A stretch of 64,000 nucleotides of DNA from JBMOMT01 sp049324835 (GTDB lineage Bacteria > Chloroflexota > Anaerolineae > CAYNKW01), in NCBI GenBank assembly GCA_049324835.1, contig JBMOMT010000003.1, positions 109,815 through 173,814 of the forward strand, given 5' to 3'. Under the pieces are notes generated by a model. That model saw only the letters and a program-made list of their open reading frames with translations, did not search any database and had not been told where the DNA came from. Below, piece by piece: positions 9,284 to 16,293 of this stretch (the first letter of the stretch is position 1; each line of letters opens with the position of its first letter). The position numbers and the translations under genes are program-made.

Positions 9284-10339
9284 TCAGCAAAAGACCCGGC
9301 CCGAAACGACTGCGCTCTGTTCGAGTGGCAGAGGAGGGACAGCCAGTTGCATCAGTCCCATCGCCTGGCGCACCAGGCGCATCGTCTCGTCCGATTCGCG
9401 GCGCATGCGCAGAACGCCGCGATACAAGATCTGATCCACCAGGCCCGGCTGGGCGGCATAGTGCGCCCGCCGCTCGTGGATGGGATCGAGAAAGTGGTTG
9501 ATGGCCTGGGCCAGCCTTTTTTTGACTTCCACGTCGCCCACCTGGCCGCGGCGGTATCGCTCCTTGAGCTCCTCCACTTCCCCTGCGTCGGGGTTAAAGG
9601 CGTCGTGGTAGATAAAGACGGGATTTCCTTCCACGTTGCCGGGGATGTCGGCCCGGATGCGTTTCGGATCGGTGTACATGCCGCGCACTTTGTGCTCCAC
9701 CGTGGCCGCGTCGTCTGCCAGATAGATGACGTTATCGAGCGATTTGCTGGCCTTGGCCTGGCCATCGGCGCCGACGAGCACGTCGCCGATGAGGCCCTCA
9801 GGCTCGGGAAAGACCTCGCCGTAAAGCCGGTTGAAGCGGCGGGCGAGCTCACGCGCCACCTCGACGTGGGCCTCGTTGTCTTTGGCGACGGGCACCAGGT
9901 GGGCGCGGGGCAGCAGGATATCGGCGGCCTGGAGCACCGGATAACCCAGCAGGCCAAAGGGCATCGTTTGCAGGTTGGCATCGTGGGCCATTTCCTTGAG
10001 GCTGGGCACACGCTCCAAACGCGACACGCTGGTCAGCATCTCCAGGATGAGGTTGAGCTCGTAGGTGCCCGGCACTGCCGATTGGAGAAAGATGGTGCTC
10101 TTTTGAGGGTCGATGCCCAGCGCCAGATAGTCGAGCACCATCTCGTGGACGTTGTGGCGGATGTGACGGATGTGCTCCGGCTCTGGTTTGGTGGTCAGTA
10201 CGTGCAGGTCGGCGATGATAAAGAAACACTCGTAATCGTCTTGCAGGGTCAGGCGGTTTCGTAAACTGCCCACGTAATGCCCCAGGTGCAGGCGACCGGT
10301 GGGCCGGTCGCCGGTCAGAATACGTTTTTTGACGGTCAT
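9284..10339 (-). CDS. trpS: Tryptophanyl-tRNA synthetase
   Basis: 351 aa, class I aminoacyl-tRNA synthetase that charges tRNA-Trp. Seen: the HIGH motif as HLGH in GRLHLGHYVGSL, and the KMSKS loop as KASKS in GQAKASKSLDN. Length matches bacterial TrpRS. The ATG at 10339 is preceded by GAGGAGG; an upstream in-frame ATG at 10372 lies in the terminator stem of the leader and is less likely. A T-box leader and a consensus promoter precede it, so expression should rise when uncharged tRNA-Trp accumulates. Confidence 0.95.
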   Translation of the reverse strand: MTVKKRILTGDRPTGRLHLGHYVGSLRNRLTLQDDYECFFIIADLHVLTTKPEPEHIRHIRHNVHEMVLDYLALGIDPQKSTIFLQSAVPGTYELNLILEMLTSVSRLERVPSLKEMAHDANLQTMPFGLLGYPVLQAADILLPRAHLVPVAKDNEAHVEVARELARRFNRLYGEVFPEPEGLIGDVLVGADGQAKASKSLDNVIYLADDAATVEHKVRGMYTDPKRIRADIPGNVEGNPVFIYHDAFNPDAGEVEELKERYRRGQVGDVEVKKRLAQAINHFLDPIHERRAHYAAQPGLVDQILYRGVLRMRRESDETMRLVRQAMGLMQLAVPPLPLEQSAVVSGRVFC

Positions 10340-10379
10340 CGGAAGCCTCCTCGGCGTGAAAGCGGCGGTCACCTCCAGA

Positions 10380-10729
10380 AAAAAAAAGCCCCCATCCCCA
10401 AAGGGACGGGAACTCTTCCCGTGGTGCCACCCTGGTTAGACAGCGCACCGGTTCAAAAACAAAATCCCCGCCGTGATGGCGGGGATATAACCCGGTGAGC
10501 CAGCCTCACTCGTTTCAGGTACAAAAGAGCCAACGCCGCTCTGTGATACCCTCGCCTTGATAACGGTGGCGTCTCCGGCCGGGCATACTCGATGAACCTT
10601 TCCTCCCGGCGACTCCCAGGGCCATTCACTGTCTGCGCTGGTATCGGGTTTTCACCACTCCCCGACTCTCTGAACCTCGCCTTGCCAGCTACTCGTCCTG
10701 ATCCACGTCTTTGGCTTTGAAACTGGAGC
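10380..10729 (-). ncRNA. T-box leader of trpS (tRNA-Trp sensing)
   Basis: The minus-strand leader contains the T-box core AGGGTGGCACCACG at about 10436-10423, followed by a terminator hairpin (CCCGTCCC / GGGATGGG) and a run of nine T. This is the antiterminator/terminator arrangement of T-box riboswitches. Upstream, AGAGAGTC followed by GTGGTGAAAACC resembles Stem I, and a TGG in GTGAATGGCC is a candidate Trp specifier. Length of about 350 nt and position before trpS agree. The specifier is my reading and needs a covariance model. Confidence 0.88.
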
Positions 10730-10730
10730 G

Positions 10731-10759
10731 AGTATATCACAACTGCACCGATTTGTCAA
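10731..10759 (-). promoter_or_regulatory. Promoter of the trpS T-box transcript
   Basis: TTGACA (10759-10754), 17-nt spacer, TATACT (10736-10731). Its -35 box overlaps the -35 box of the opposite tRNA-Pro promoter by five bases. Confidence 0.8.
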
Positions 10760-10781
10760 TAAGGGGGTTTTGGGTTATAAT
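10753..10781 (+). promoter_or_regulatory. Promoter of tRNA-Pro
   Basis: TTGTCA (10753-10758), 17-nt spacer, TATAAT (10776-10781), ending 12 nt before the tRNA. It is divergent from, and shares its -35 region with, the trpS promoter. Confidence 0.8.
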
Positions 10782-10793
10782 ACGTTTTGCGTT

Positions 10794-10868
10794 CGGGGCG
10801 TAGCGCAGTTCGGCTAGCGCGCACGGTTCGGGTCCGTGAGGTCCGGGGTTCAACTCCCCGCGCCCCGA
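10794..10868 (+). tRNA. tRNA-Pro(CGG)
   Basis: A full cloverleaf can be drawn: acceptor CGGGGCG/CGCCCCG, D arm with GCGC arms, anticodon stem CACGG/CCGTG with loop TTCGGGT (anticodon CGG at 10829-10831), and T arm CGGGG-TTCAACT-CCCCG. The 3' CCA is not encoded. A strong promoter precedes it and a terminator follows 7 nt after its end. Confidence 0.93.
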
Positions 10869-10875
10869 CAGGCGG

Positions 10876-10907
10876 GAGCGCCGTCCGCACGGATGGCGCT
10901 CTTTTTT
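10876..10907 (+). terminator. Terminator after tRNA-Pro
   Basis: Hairpin with arms GAGCGCC and GGCGCTC, followed by TTTTTT. Confidence 0.8.
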
Positions 10908-10930
10908 GCAGGCGGCTGCGCCAGCAGAAA

Positions 10931-10964
10931 CGCCCCCAGGAACACACTTTGCTGGGGGCGTTTT
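10931..10964 (+). terminator. Second hairpin terminator
   Basis: Arms CGCCCCCAG and CTGGGGGCG, then TTTT. It backs up the tRNA-Pro terminator or insulates the next promoter, whose -35 box starts 6 nt further on. Confidence 0.6.
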
Positions 10965-10969
10965 GCATT

Positions 10970-10998
10970 TTGCAGAACACCAGGAGCTGGGGTATAAT
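10970..10998 (+). promoter_or_regulatory. Promoter of the MNT/HEPN remnant and downstream genes
   Basis: TTGCAG (10970-10975), 17-nt spacer, TATAAT (10993-10998). The first start codon is 13-31 nt downstream. Confidence 0.65.
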
Positions 10999-11028
10999 CC
11001 AAACAGACCCATGGCGGGACGATGGGAG

Positions 11029-11414
11029 ATGGAAGCGCAGAAACCACAGGATTTCGGAGAATATGTAAAAGCATGGCGCGAACGCCTGGCGAAGCGGCAA
11101 GGCGAACAGCGCATGCGGGCGCAGGAATTGCGCAAGTTGCCCGCACCTGTGCCCGGCGTCTGGTCGAGGATTTCGGAGTCAGCAAGGTTTACCTGTTCGG
11201 TTCACTGGTCGAAGAAGAGATGGCCCACGATCGGTCGGACATCGATCTGGCTGTGGAGGGATTGGAGGGGCGATTGTACCTCAAGGCCCTGCGAGAACTG
11301 TGGAGGCTGTTGCCGGAGGGGGGCGAGTTGGACCTGGTGCTCTTGGAGCGAGCCTGGCCAGATCTGGCTGAGCGGGTGAAAACGGAGGGGGTATTGCTTG
11401 ATGCAGCAGCGTAG
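11029..11414 (+). pseudogene. MNT-type nucleotidyltransferase, frameshifted
   Basis: Minimal nucleotidyltransferase of the kind that pairs with a HEPN protein (MntA-like antitoxins that nucleotidylate their HEPN toxin). The N-terminal helix (MEAQKPQDFGEYVKAWRERL) is in one frame. The catalytic part, with GSL and the metal-binding D-x-D of SDIDLAV, is in another. The two frames join between about 11115 and 11150, so one base has been gained or lost. The promoter and ribosome binding site are intact. An alternative start at 11073 in the catalytic frame could still give a shortened protein of about 114 aa. It could be a true pseudogene, a sequencing indel or programmed frameshifting; the first two are more likely. 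Confidence 0.65.
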
Positions 11415-11481
11415 ATTTGCCGTGTTGCGGGCCGACATCAGTCGGGAGCAAGGCCATGACGAAAGTACGATTCCGAGGTGA
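11401..11481 (+). pseudogene. Truncated HEPN-partner remnant
   Basis: A 26-codon frame begins at an ATG that overlaps the end of the nucleotidyltransferase gene. This is the classical arrangement of MNT and HEPN gene pairs. The peptide (MQQRRFAVLRADISREQGHD, then ESTIPR and a stop) resembles the first helix of HEPN partners. The rest of the domain, including any R-x4-6-H active site, is absent. I infer a deleted toxin gene; with 26 residues the family call is tentative. Confidence 0.35.
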
Positions 11482-11484
11482 ACG

Positions 11485-12081
11485 ATGCGCATTCTCAGCG
11501 TGCGACCAGGCTTTGAAGCCGACCATAGCTCTTCGAGCTACGAATTCTTTGCCTTCGACCGGCTGACGCCGGAGCAACAGGCAGCGGTGCAAAACCTGAC
11601 CGGCGAATCCCCACGGCGGCACCTGCGCTTTCACTGCCTGGGTGAGTGGCGCGACATCCCTTCCGACTGGCCTGACAAACTGCTCACCCTGGGTTACGAC
11701 GTCCTGGTCAGCGAGAGCTACGACTGGTGGGCCGTTCACCTGTCGCTGCCCCACGACCCCAAGCTGCTGGATCGGCTGCAGATGTATCAGTGCGAGTCGG
11801 ATGGCAACGGCTTTGATGTGCGCCCCGTCGGCGAACGAATGGTCCTCTACTTTGGCATGCAACTCGATTACAGCGCCGTATACGATACCTTTGGCGAGGA
11901 TGTTTTCGAAGGGCTGGCCGAGTTGTTCGAGACGGTGCGGGACGAATTGCTCACGGGTGACCTGAGCGCTGTGTGGGCGGTGTACGAAACCTACGGCGGC
12001 TATGAAGACGACGAGCCGGAGCCGGTGGAGCCGCTCTCGGCCAGCGGCGACACCCTTTTGAACATCGTGGAGCGCTATTAG
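11485..12081 (+). CDS. Unrecognised 198-aa protein upstream of a radical SAM enzyme
   Basis: I do not recognise this family. The start MRILSVRPGFEADHSSSSYE has a striking run of serines within the first 20 residues. The remainder is acidic, with many aromatic residues and no membrane helix or signal peptide; the C-terminus is strongly acidic (EDDEPEPVEP). GAGGTGAACG precedes the ATG. It ends 2 nt before the radical SAM/SPASM gene and is surely co-transcribed with it. It could be a substrate or partner of that enzyme, the Ser-rich N-terminus being the obvious modifiable segment, but nothing in the sequence proves this. Confidence 0.6.
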   Translation: MRILSVRPGFEADHSSSSYEFFAFDRLTPEQQAAVQNLTGESPRRHLRFHCLGEWRDIPSDWPDKLLTLGYDVLVSESYDWWAVHLSLPHDPKLLDRLQMYQCESDGNGFDVRPVGERMVLYFGMQLDYSAVYDTFGEDVFEGLAELFETVRDELLTGDLSAVWAVYETYGGYEDDEPEPVEPLSASGDTLLNIVERY

Positions 12082-12083
12082 CC

Positions 12084-13385
12084 TTGACCGAGGTCTGGCA
12101 ACTGGCGGAAGACGTAACCCTGCGCCCGGAGTCTTTTGGCGGCCTGGCCTTTCACCGCCGGCGGGGCTTTACGCTCGAATTGGACGGCCAGGCCTACGAC
12201 TTTTTAAGGACGTGCCTCGCGCCGCGCCCCTTACCTCCGCCCGAGCATCCCGCCGCGCGGTTGGTGCCGCAACTGGTGCGCCTGGGCTTCTTACGCCCGG
12301 TCGACGTGGCTGCAAAGCGTACAGAGGACGTTTCCGATGTGCCCTGGCCCGGCGATGGGATCACCCTCTCTGCGCCGGAGACGGTTCACCTGGCCATCAC
12401 CGCCCGCTGCAACCAGGCCTGTGCGGGCTGTTACGTTCCACGGCGGGAGGTGGGGCCGGAATTGATGGCTGCCGACTGGTGCCACGCAATCGAGCAATGG
12501 GCGCGGATGCGCGTCTTTCAGGTGGCTGTGGGCGGCGGCGAGCCGCTGCTGTACGAGGGCCTGTTCGAGGTGCTGGCCTGTGCCCACGGGCACGGCATCG
12601 TGCCCAGCCTGACGACTAACGGCGCGCTGCTCACCAGCGACACAGTTCGGCAACTGGAGCGGGCCGGCGTGGCCCGGGTGAACACCAGTTGGAACGGGCC
12701 AGGCGACGGGTCGGCGGCCCGACCCGCCCCCACACGGGCGTTACAACTCTTGTTGGATTCAGCGATGCAGGTGGGCGTGAACCTTCTGGTCACGCCCATT
12801 TTGCTCCCTGGCCTGCCCCACACGCTGGCCCAACTGCATGCCTTGGGCCTGCGACGGGTGACACTTCTGCGACCCAAACCGCCAGCCATCGCCACCTCAA
12901 AGAGCCTCGCCTGGTACGAAACCCACCGCCTGCGTCGCGCCGACCTGCTCCGCCTGCGCGCCGTGCTGACCGCCTGGCAGCGGGCGTTGCACCTGGAGGT
13001 CGACTGTGCGCTGGTCGGTCTGATGGGCCACGCGAGCCCGAAGCTCCTGCGGCGGCGGGGGGTCTATGGCTGCACGGCCGGGCGGCGCATGTGCACCGTC
13101 TGGCCCGACGGGCGGGTGACGCCCTGCTCGTTCCTGGCCGATCTCAGTGCCGGGGATGTGCGCCAGGCACCGTTCGCCGAATTGTGGACCCAGGGGGAGA
13201 ACTGGGAAGCCCTGCGCGATCCCACCACCCGATCGGTGGGCGGCTGCGCCGGCTGTGCCGCTGCGCCGCACTGCGGCGGCGTCCGCTGCATTGCCCGTCA
13301 CGAGCGTGGCGGATTCTCTGTCGGGGACGCAGAATGTCCGCACTATCGGGCTCAAGCACGAACGAGCGAGGAGGTATTCGAATGA
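12084..13385 (+). CDS. Radical SAM/SPASM peptide-maturase-like protein with PqqD-like N-terminus
   Basis: 433 aa. Residues 1-85 resemble a PqqD/RRE peptide-binding fold (LRPESFGGLAFHRRRGFTLE, then a helical segment). The radical SAM core has the [4Fe-4S] motif C-x3-C-x2-C (CNQACAGC, near residue 115) and the GGGEPLL strand. The C-terminal SPASM region is Cys-rich (CTAGRRMCTVWPDGRVTPC, then CAGC, CGGVRC and a terminal C), fit for auxiliary clusters. Such RRE-rSAM-SPASM fusions usually modify ribosomal peptides. The start is TTG, 2 nt after the upstream gene. Its stop overlaps the next ATG (ATGA). The upstream 198-aa protein is the best candidate partner. Confidence 0.8.
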   Translation: MTEVWQLAEDVTLRPESFGGLAFHRRRGFTLELDGQAYDFLRTCLAPRPLPPPEHPAARLVPQLVRLGFLRPVDVAAKRTEDVSDVPWPGDGITLSAPETVHLAITARCNQACAGCYVPRREVGPELMAADWCHAIEQWARMRVFQVAVGGGEPLLYEGLFEVLACAHGHGIVPSLTTNGALLTSDTVRQLERAGVARVNTSWNGPGDGSAARPAPTRALQLLLDSAMQVGVNLLVTPILLPGLPHTLAQLHALGLRRVTLLRPKPPAIATSKSLAWYETHRLRRADLLRLRAVLTAWQRALHLEVDCALVGLMGHASPKLLRRRGVYGCTAGRRMCTVWPDGRVTPCSFLADLSAGDVRQAPFAELWTQGENWEALRDPTTRSVGGCAGCAAAPHCGGVRCIARHERGGFSVGDAECPHYRAQARTSEEVFE

Positions 13386-13768
13386 CGCCTGTCAAACGCC
13401 CAAGCGATGCACCGATCTACCAGATCAAAGTGACGTTGGAAGACAGCAAGCCGCCCATCTGGCGGCGGTTCCTGGTGCCCGGCGACGTCTCTCTGGCCAA
13501 ATTGCACCGCCTCCTGCAAGTGGTGATGGGCTGGACCGAATCTCACCTTCACCAGTTCATCGTCGGTGAGACCTACTATGGCGAGCCTCACCCCGATTAC
13601 GGCTTTGAGATGCGCGACGAGCGTCGGGTGAGGTTGAGCCAGATCGCCCCAGGCGAAGGGTTCAAGTTCCGCTACGAGTACGACTTGGGCGACAGTTGGC
13701 TGCATCAGTGCTGGTGGAAAAGATCCAACCGCCGGAGCCGGGCCAGCGTTACCCGGTTTGCGTCAAGG
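13382..13768 (+). pseudogene. pRiA4b ORF-3-like protein, frameshifted and truncated
   Basis: The start PIYQIKVTLEDSKPPIWRRF, then LHRLLQVVMGW and YEYDLGDSWLHQ, is diagnostic of the plasmid pRiA4b ORF-3-like family (function unknown, common on mobile elements). After codon 108 one base is missing near 13707. The expected continuation (VLVEKI, PPEPGQRYPVCVKGK) is found in the next frame. Homology then stops near 13768, where an Rhs fragment begins. It overlaps the radical SAM stop by ATGA, so it was once translationally coupled to it. Confidence 0.75.
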
Positions 13769-13773
13769 GCAAG

Positions 13774-13890
13774 CCTGGGTTCCACCGTGCTGCTGACCGA
13801 CGCCGAAGGGAATGAGGTGGGTCACGCCCTCTACGACCCCTTTGGCGGCGTGATAGAGAGCACCATTCCCGTCACTCTCACCGACCGCTT
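13774..13890 (+). pseudogene. Rhs/YD-repeat fragment
   Basis: About 39 codons read LGSTVLLTDAEGNEVG, then a YDPFGG-like turn and STIPVTLTDR. This is the conserved strand just before the Rhs core. The same segment occurs in the Rhs array near 62.2 and 63.8 kb. No start or continuation is present; it is a scar between a truncated pRiA4b gene and a truncated HTH gene. Confidence 0.7.
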
Positions 13891-13906
13891 CTTCGCACCG
13901 GTGAAA

Positions 13907-13984
13907 AGACAACGCCTCGACGGGGACGCCGTATTTCCTGGCCGCTTCTTTCAGGGGGATGCAGGTTTCGAGTCCGGACGCCAT
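13907..13984 (-). pseudogene. HTH DNA-binding protein, N-terminal fragment
   Basis: From ATG 13984, preceded by AGGAGG, the peptide begins MASGLETCIPLKEAARKYGV. This has the look of the first helices of an excisionase/MerR-like HTH (LKEAA-x-KYGV). Similarity ends after about 26 residues, where the Rhs scar begins on the other strand. It reads away from the recombinase. A short directory-type HTH is typical of excisionase genes next to integrases, but too little remains to say. Confidence 0.45.
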
Positions 13985-14085
13985 GATGGCCTCCTGTGCC
14001 GGCATCATCTGGCTGAACAAATAAAAGACAGATTGGCGGACTGCTAACCACCAATCTGTCCTGGCGGTAGCCACCGCCTTTCAGA

Positions 14086-14134
14086 TGAGCCGCAGAGGAC
14101 TCGAACCTCTAACCCGCTGATCAAGAGTCAACTC
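14086..14134 (-). other. tRNA-Lys(CTT) 3' half: probable attachment site
   Basis: On the minus strand the sequence reads as the 3' part of a tRNA. It has an anticodon stem GTTGA/TCAGC with loop CTCTTGA (anticodon CTT, 14125-14123), a variable region, a T arm AGAGG-TTCGAGT-CCTCT, the acceptor strand GCGGCTC and discriminator A. The matching 5' half (D arm and GAGCCGC acceptor strand) is missing; unrelated sequence follows upstream. A tyrosine recombinase gene begins 160 nt away. This is the usual signature of an att site made by integration into a tRNA gene. I found no second copy in the window. Confidence 0.75.
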
Positions 14135-14234
14135 TTCTGATAGTCTCGCAGGCAGACACACGCATTCGAGCCGTCCCCCGCAACCTCCAGGAGTTCCTTG
14201 GCAAAATGCGCTACAACTTGCTCACTTCGAACAG

Positions 14235-14264
14235 CAAGACCGAGGACTTGAATCCTCGGTCTTG
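14235..14264. repeat. Perfect 12-bp inverted repeat near the attachment site
   Basis: CAAGACCGAGGA and its reverse complement flank 6 nt. It lies between the tRNA fragment and the recombinase stop. It may be a terminator without a T-run or a recombinase/excisionase arm site. Confidence 0.55.
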
Positions 14265-14297
14265 TGAGGGGCGAGTTGGGCACACAGAGAAGCAACT

Positions 14298-15230
14298 TTA
14301 GCCGTTGCGCTCTCGCCATTGATACAACTGTCGTACGGGCGATAGTTCCCAATGACGCTGTACCAAGTCCTCGGTTTTGAACTTCAGGTACTTCTTCAAG
14401 GTTTCCAGGCTCTCATGACCCATCAGGCGAGCCAGTGTAGCCAGATCACCTCCGCCAAGTACGTACCTCTTGGCAAAGGTGTGGCGCCAGATATGGCACA
14501 ACCGTCTCTTGCCGTTTAATCCTGCTTGCTCTGCACGTCGGTGCATCATCATGTTCAGCCCCTTTTCCGTCAATCCATCGGTGGTCATTCTGCGACCATT
14601 CGAAGCGACAAAGACCGTTTCCGCTGGGCTGGGGCGTACCTCCAACCATATTCTCAAAGCTGTCACCGTTTCGGTCCAAATTGGAACCAATCGATCCGCC
14701 CGGTCTTTGGCTTTGGCCGCCGGAATCATAATTTCTCCGCGGTCTCTGTTGAGCTCGAGACGATCCAATGTCAGGCCAATGACCTCTCCTGCACGTAGGC
14801 CAGCGTCCAACATCAACAGCATGGTAGCCTGGTCTCGCATTCCAATATCGCCATCACCACACGCTGCCAGCATCATATCCACTTCTTCCAAGCTCCACGT
14901 GTCCGGTAGTGCATTCGACTGCTTCAGTCGCGGCCGGCCAATCAGAGGATCCTTTTTCAGCCACCCTTCAAGCATGCAGAATTTGCAGAAGGCCCTGATA
15001 GACCGATCATAGGCCGCCAGCGTGTCATCACTTAACCCGCGTTGGTTCAGAGTGGCGAAGAAGCCGCGTATCTCTCTGCGACCGAGCTTTTTCAGCGTCG
15101 TTACACCCTCCTCCTCCAAATAGGCCGCAAGGCCACCCAGAGTGAAACGGTAGAATCGCTTTGTATTTCTTTTTCTGCCCAGTGACTCTCTATCGGCGAT
15201 GAATTCGTCAATTGCTTTTCGGATTTTCAT
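14298..15230 (-). CDS. Tyrosine recombinase / phage-type integrase 1
   Basis: 310 aa. N-terminal SAM-like core-binding domain (residues 1-100), then the catalytic domain with Arg in AGLRAGEVIGL, the H-x-x-R box in HIWRHTFAKRY, a second His in LMGHESLETL and a nucleophile Tyr in KKYLKF. All catalytic residues are present, so it should be active. AAAGGAGG precedes the ATG. It reads toward the tRNA-Lys fragment 160 nt downstream, suggesting it made that junction. It differs clearly from integrase 2 at 43 kb, so these are two separate insertions or a composite island. Confidence 0.9.
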   Translation of the reverse strand: MKIRKAIDEFIADRESLGRKRNTKRFYRFTLGGLAAYLEEEGVTTLKKLGRREIRGFFATLNQRGLSDDTLAAYDRSIRAFCKFCMLEGWLKKDPLIGRPRLKQSNALPDTWSLEEVDMMLAACGDGDIGMRDQATMLLMLDAGLRAGEVIGLTLDRLELNRDRGEIMIPAAKAKDRADRLVPIWTETVTALRIWLEVRPSPAETVFVASNGRRMTTDGLTEKGLNMMMHRRAEQAGLNGKRRLCHIWRHTFAKRYVLGGGDLATLARLMGHESLETLKKYLKFKTEDLVQRHWELSPVRQLYQWRERNG

Positions 15231-15347
15231 GACGACCCTCCTTTTCTGGTTTCGCAGTTGGTTTTTGGTCGCCAGATTCTATACCGTGGATCCATATGGT
15301 GCTGCCCCGACACATCGGGAAATGCAAGCTTGCCGTCTGAAACAGCA

Positions 15348-15376
15348 AAGAGTCACTCTTGGCAAGAGTGACTCTT
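15348..15376. repeat. 14-bp inverted repeat
   Basis: AAGAGTCACTCTTG, one central base, then its exact reverse complement; each arm is itself nearly palindromic. It lies in the 278-nt gap upstream of integrase 1, where I see no gene. It could be an operator or a hairpin; no T-run follows. Confidence 0.5.
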
Positions 15377-15508
15377 GGGGGAGGTGCTTTGCCAATCCAT
15401 CCTCGAATGGCTTTCAAGTGCGGCAGCATATTTTCGGATTTTCCGAGCACCCCGGTACGCGTTGAAAGCCGGCCGTCCCTGCGAGGCCGCGATTGAATCT
15501 GACATCAG

Positions 15509-15745
15509 TCACTGACCGATCTCCCGAAACCGAAAACGACCCAGCAAGGCCAGGTCTTCGGCCATGCCCCGATCCGTCAGCGGCTCGCCGGGGTGCGCCA
15601 GCAGCCACCGCACGAACCGCTCCTGGCGCTCCAGCAGATCGGCGGCCACCTCGGGGTCGTCCACGTGGTAGACGGCCATGGCCGCCTCGACGGTGCGGGG
15701 ACGGTTCTCGATGGCCTCCAGATAACGTTGCGATGCGGTGTCCAT
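15509..15745 (-). CDS. Small acidic protein of unknown function
   Basis: 78 aa, starting MDTASQRYLEAIENRP. It is helical and charged, with no membrane segment or known motif; it ends GRFRFREIGQ. AGGA lies upstream of the ATG. Its 5' leader (15746-15968) contains several alternative hairpins and a terminator-like stem with a T5 run ending about 45 nt before the start codon, so its transcription may be attenuated. The gene sits between integrase 1 and the Hfq-like gene, at the edge of the defence island. I do not recognise a family. Confidence 0.5.
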   Translation of the reverse strand: MDTASQRYLEAIENRPRTVEAAMAVYHVDDPEVAADLLERQERFVRWLLAHPGEPLTDRGMAEDLALLGRFRFREIGQ

Positions 15746-15790
15746 ACACGATTCCTGCCGGTATATCAAACGGCGCAGCGAGGGTGGATC

Positions 15791-15968
15791 AAAAAGGCGG
15801 CCCGCCGACTTGCGACGGACCGCCTGGTTGATCCCATGAGCTAGTCCAACCACCACGCTTGTGGTATAATGGTGCCTAGCTCATGCCCAACTGGTTGCCG
15901 CAGTGGGCGTGAGTCAGGGCTGGGTGGGTGGTGTGAACACCTGCCCGGCCCGTTCTACGCTTGTGTCA
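15791..15968 (-). ncRNA. Structured RNA of about 178 nt (leader or small RNA)
   Basis: It runs from the promoter at 15974-16002 to a strong terminator (arms GGCGGTCCG / CGGGCCGCC, then TTTTT). Between them are a hairpin GGGC-CGGGCAGGTG / CCACCC-ACCCAGCCC, a hairpin CTCACGCCCA / TGGGCATGAG, and a stem CATGAGCTAG / CTAGCTCATG enclosing a small ACCACAAGCGTGGT loop. The second and third stems share bases and cannot form together, which is switch-like. Its size fits 6S RNA or a riboswitch/attenuator for the 78-aa gene. I cannot assign a known family. Confidence 0.55.
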
Positions 15969-15973
15969 CCTCC

Positions 15974-16002
15974 ATGATAACAAATTCGCAAGCTCGTGTC
16001 AA
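15974..16002 (-). promoter_or_regulatory. Promoter of the structured RNA / 78-aa gene
   Basis: TTGACA (16002-15997), 17-nt spacer, TATCAT (15979-15974). An inverted repeat of the ACTCGTG type overlaps the -35 region (15991-16022). Confidence 0.7.
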
Positions 16003-16062
16003 GCGTTTTTTGGCACGAGTTTTCGGCAAATCGTCCAAAGAGGCCGCAGGTGACGGTCACTT

Positions 16063-16293
16063 TCACTCTGCCGGCGAGGGATGGACGTACTTGACCGCGC
16101 CTTTGTTGACCATCACCTCCAGACCGGTGGCTTGCCTCACGAACAGCTCGTAGGTGTCCACGCCGCTCAGTTCGCCCTTGAGCGCCTTGCCGTCCATCAG
16201 GACGACGGTGACCTGCCTGCCCTGCAAAGCGGCCAGGTACTCGGCCTGGCTCTGACCCCAGGTGCGTTTGGGTTTCTCTTCTTTATTGCTCAT
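16063..16293 (-). CDS. Hfq-like Sm-fold protein
   Basis: 76 aa. After a polar N-terminus the segment VTVVLMDGKALKGELSGVDT, followed by YELFVRQ and VMVNKGAVKYVHP, matches the Sm1/Sm2 strand pattern of Hfq (F/V-L-x-N/D-G-x-x-L-x-G, then YKHAIS-like KGAVKYV). The canonical Hfq YKHAI motif is changed to NKGAV, so RNA specificity may differ. The ATG is preceded by AAGGACAGGGGG. It follows brxL at the 3' end of the BREX operon, 226 nt downstream, and a separate promoter is possible. It may be an Hfq paralogue or a short RNA-binding protein of the island. Confidence 0.6.
   Translation of the reverse strand: MSNKEEKPKRTWGQSQAEYLAALQGRQVTVVLMDGKALKGELSGVDTYELFVRQATGLEVMVNKGAVKYVHPSPAE

Noticed and set aside
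14235..14264. T-arm of a second tRNA
   Set aside because: The loop contains TTCAAG, but the stem is 12 bp and continuous, with no anticodon or D arm; it is a plain inverted repeat.
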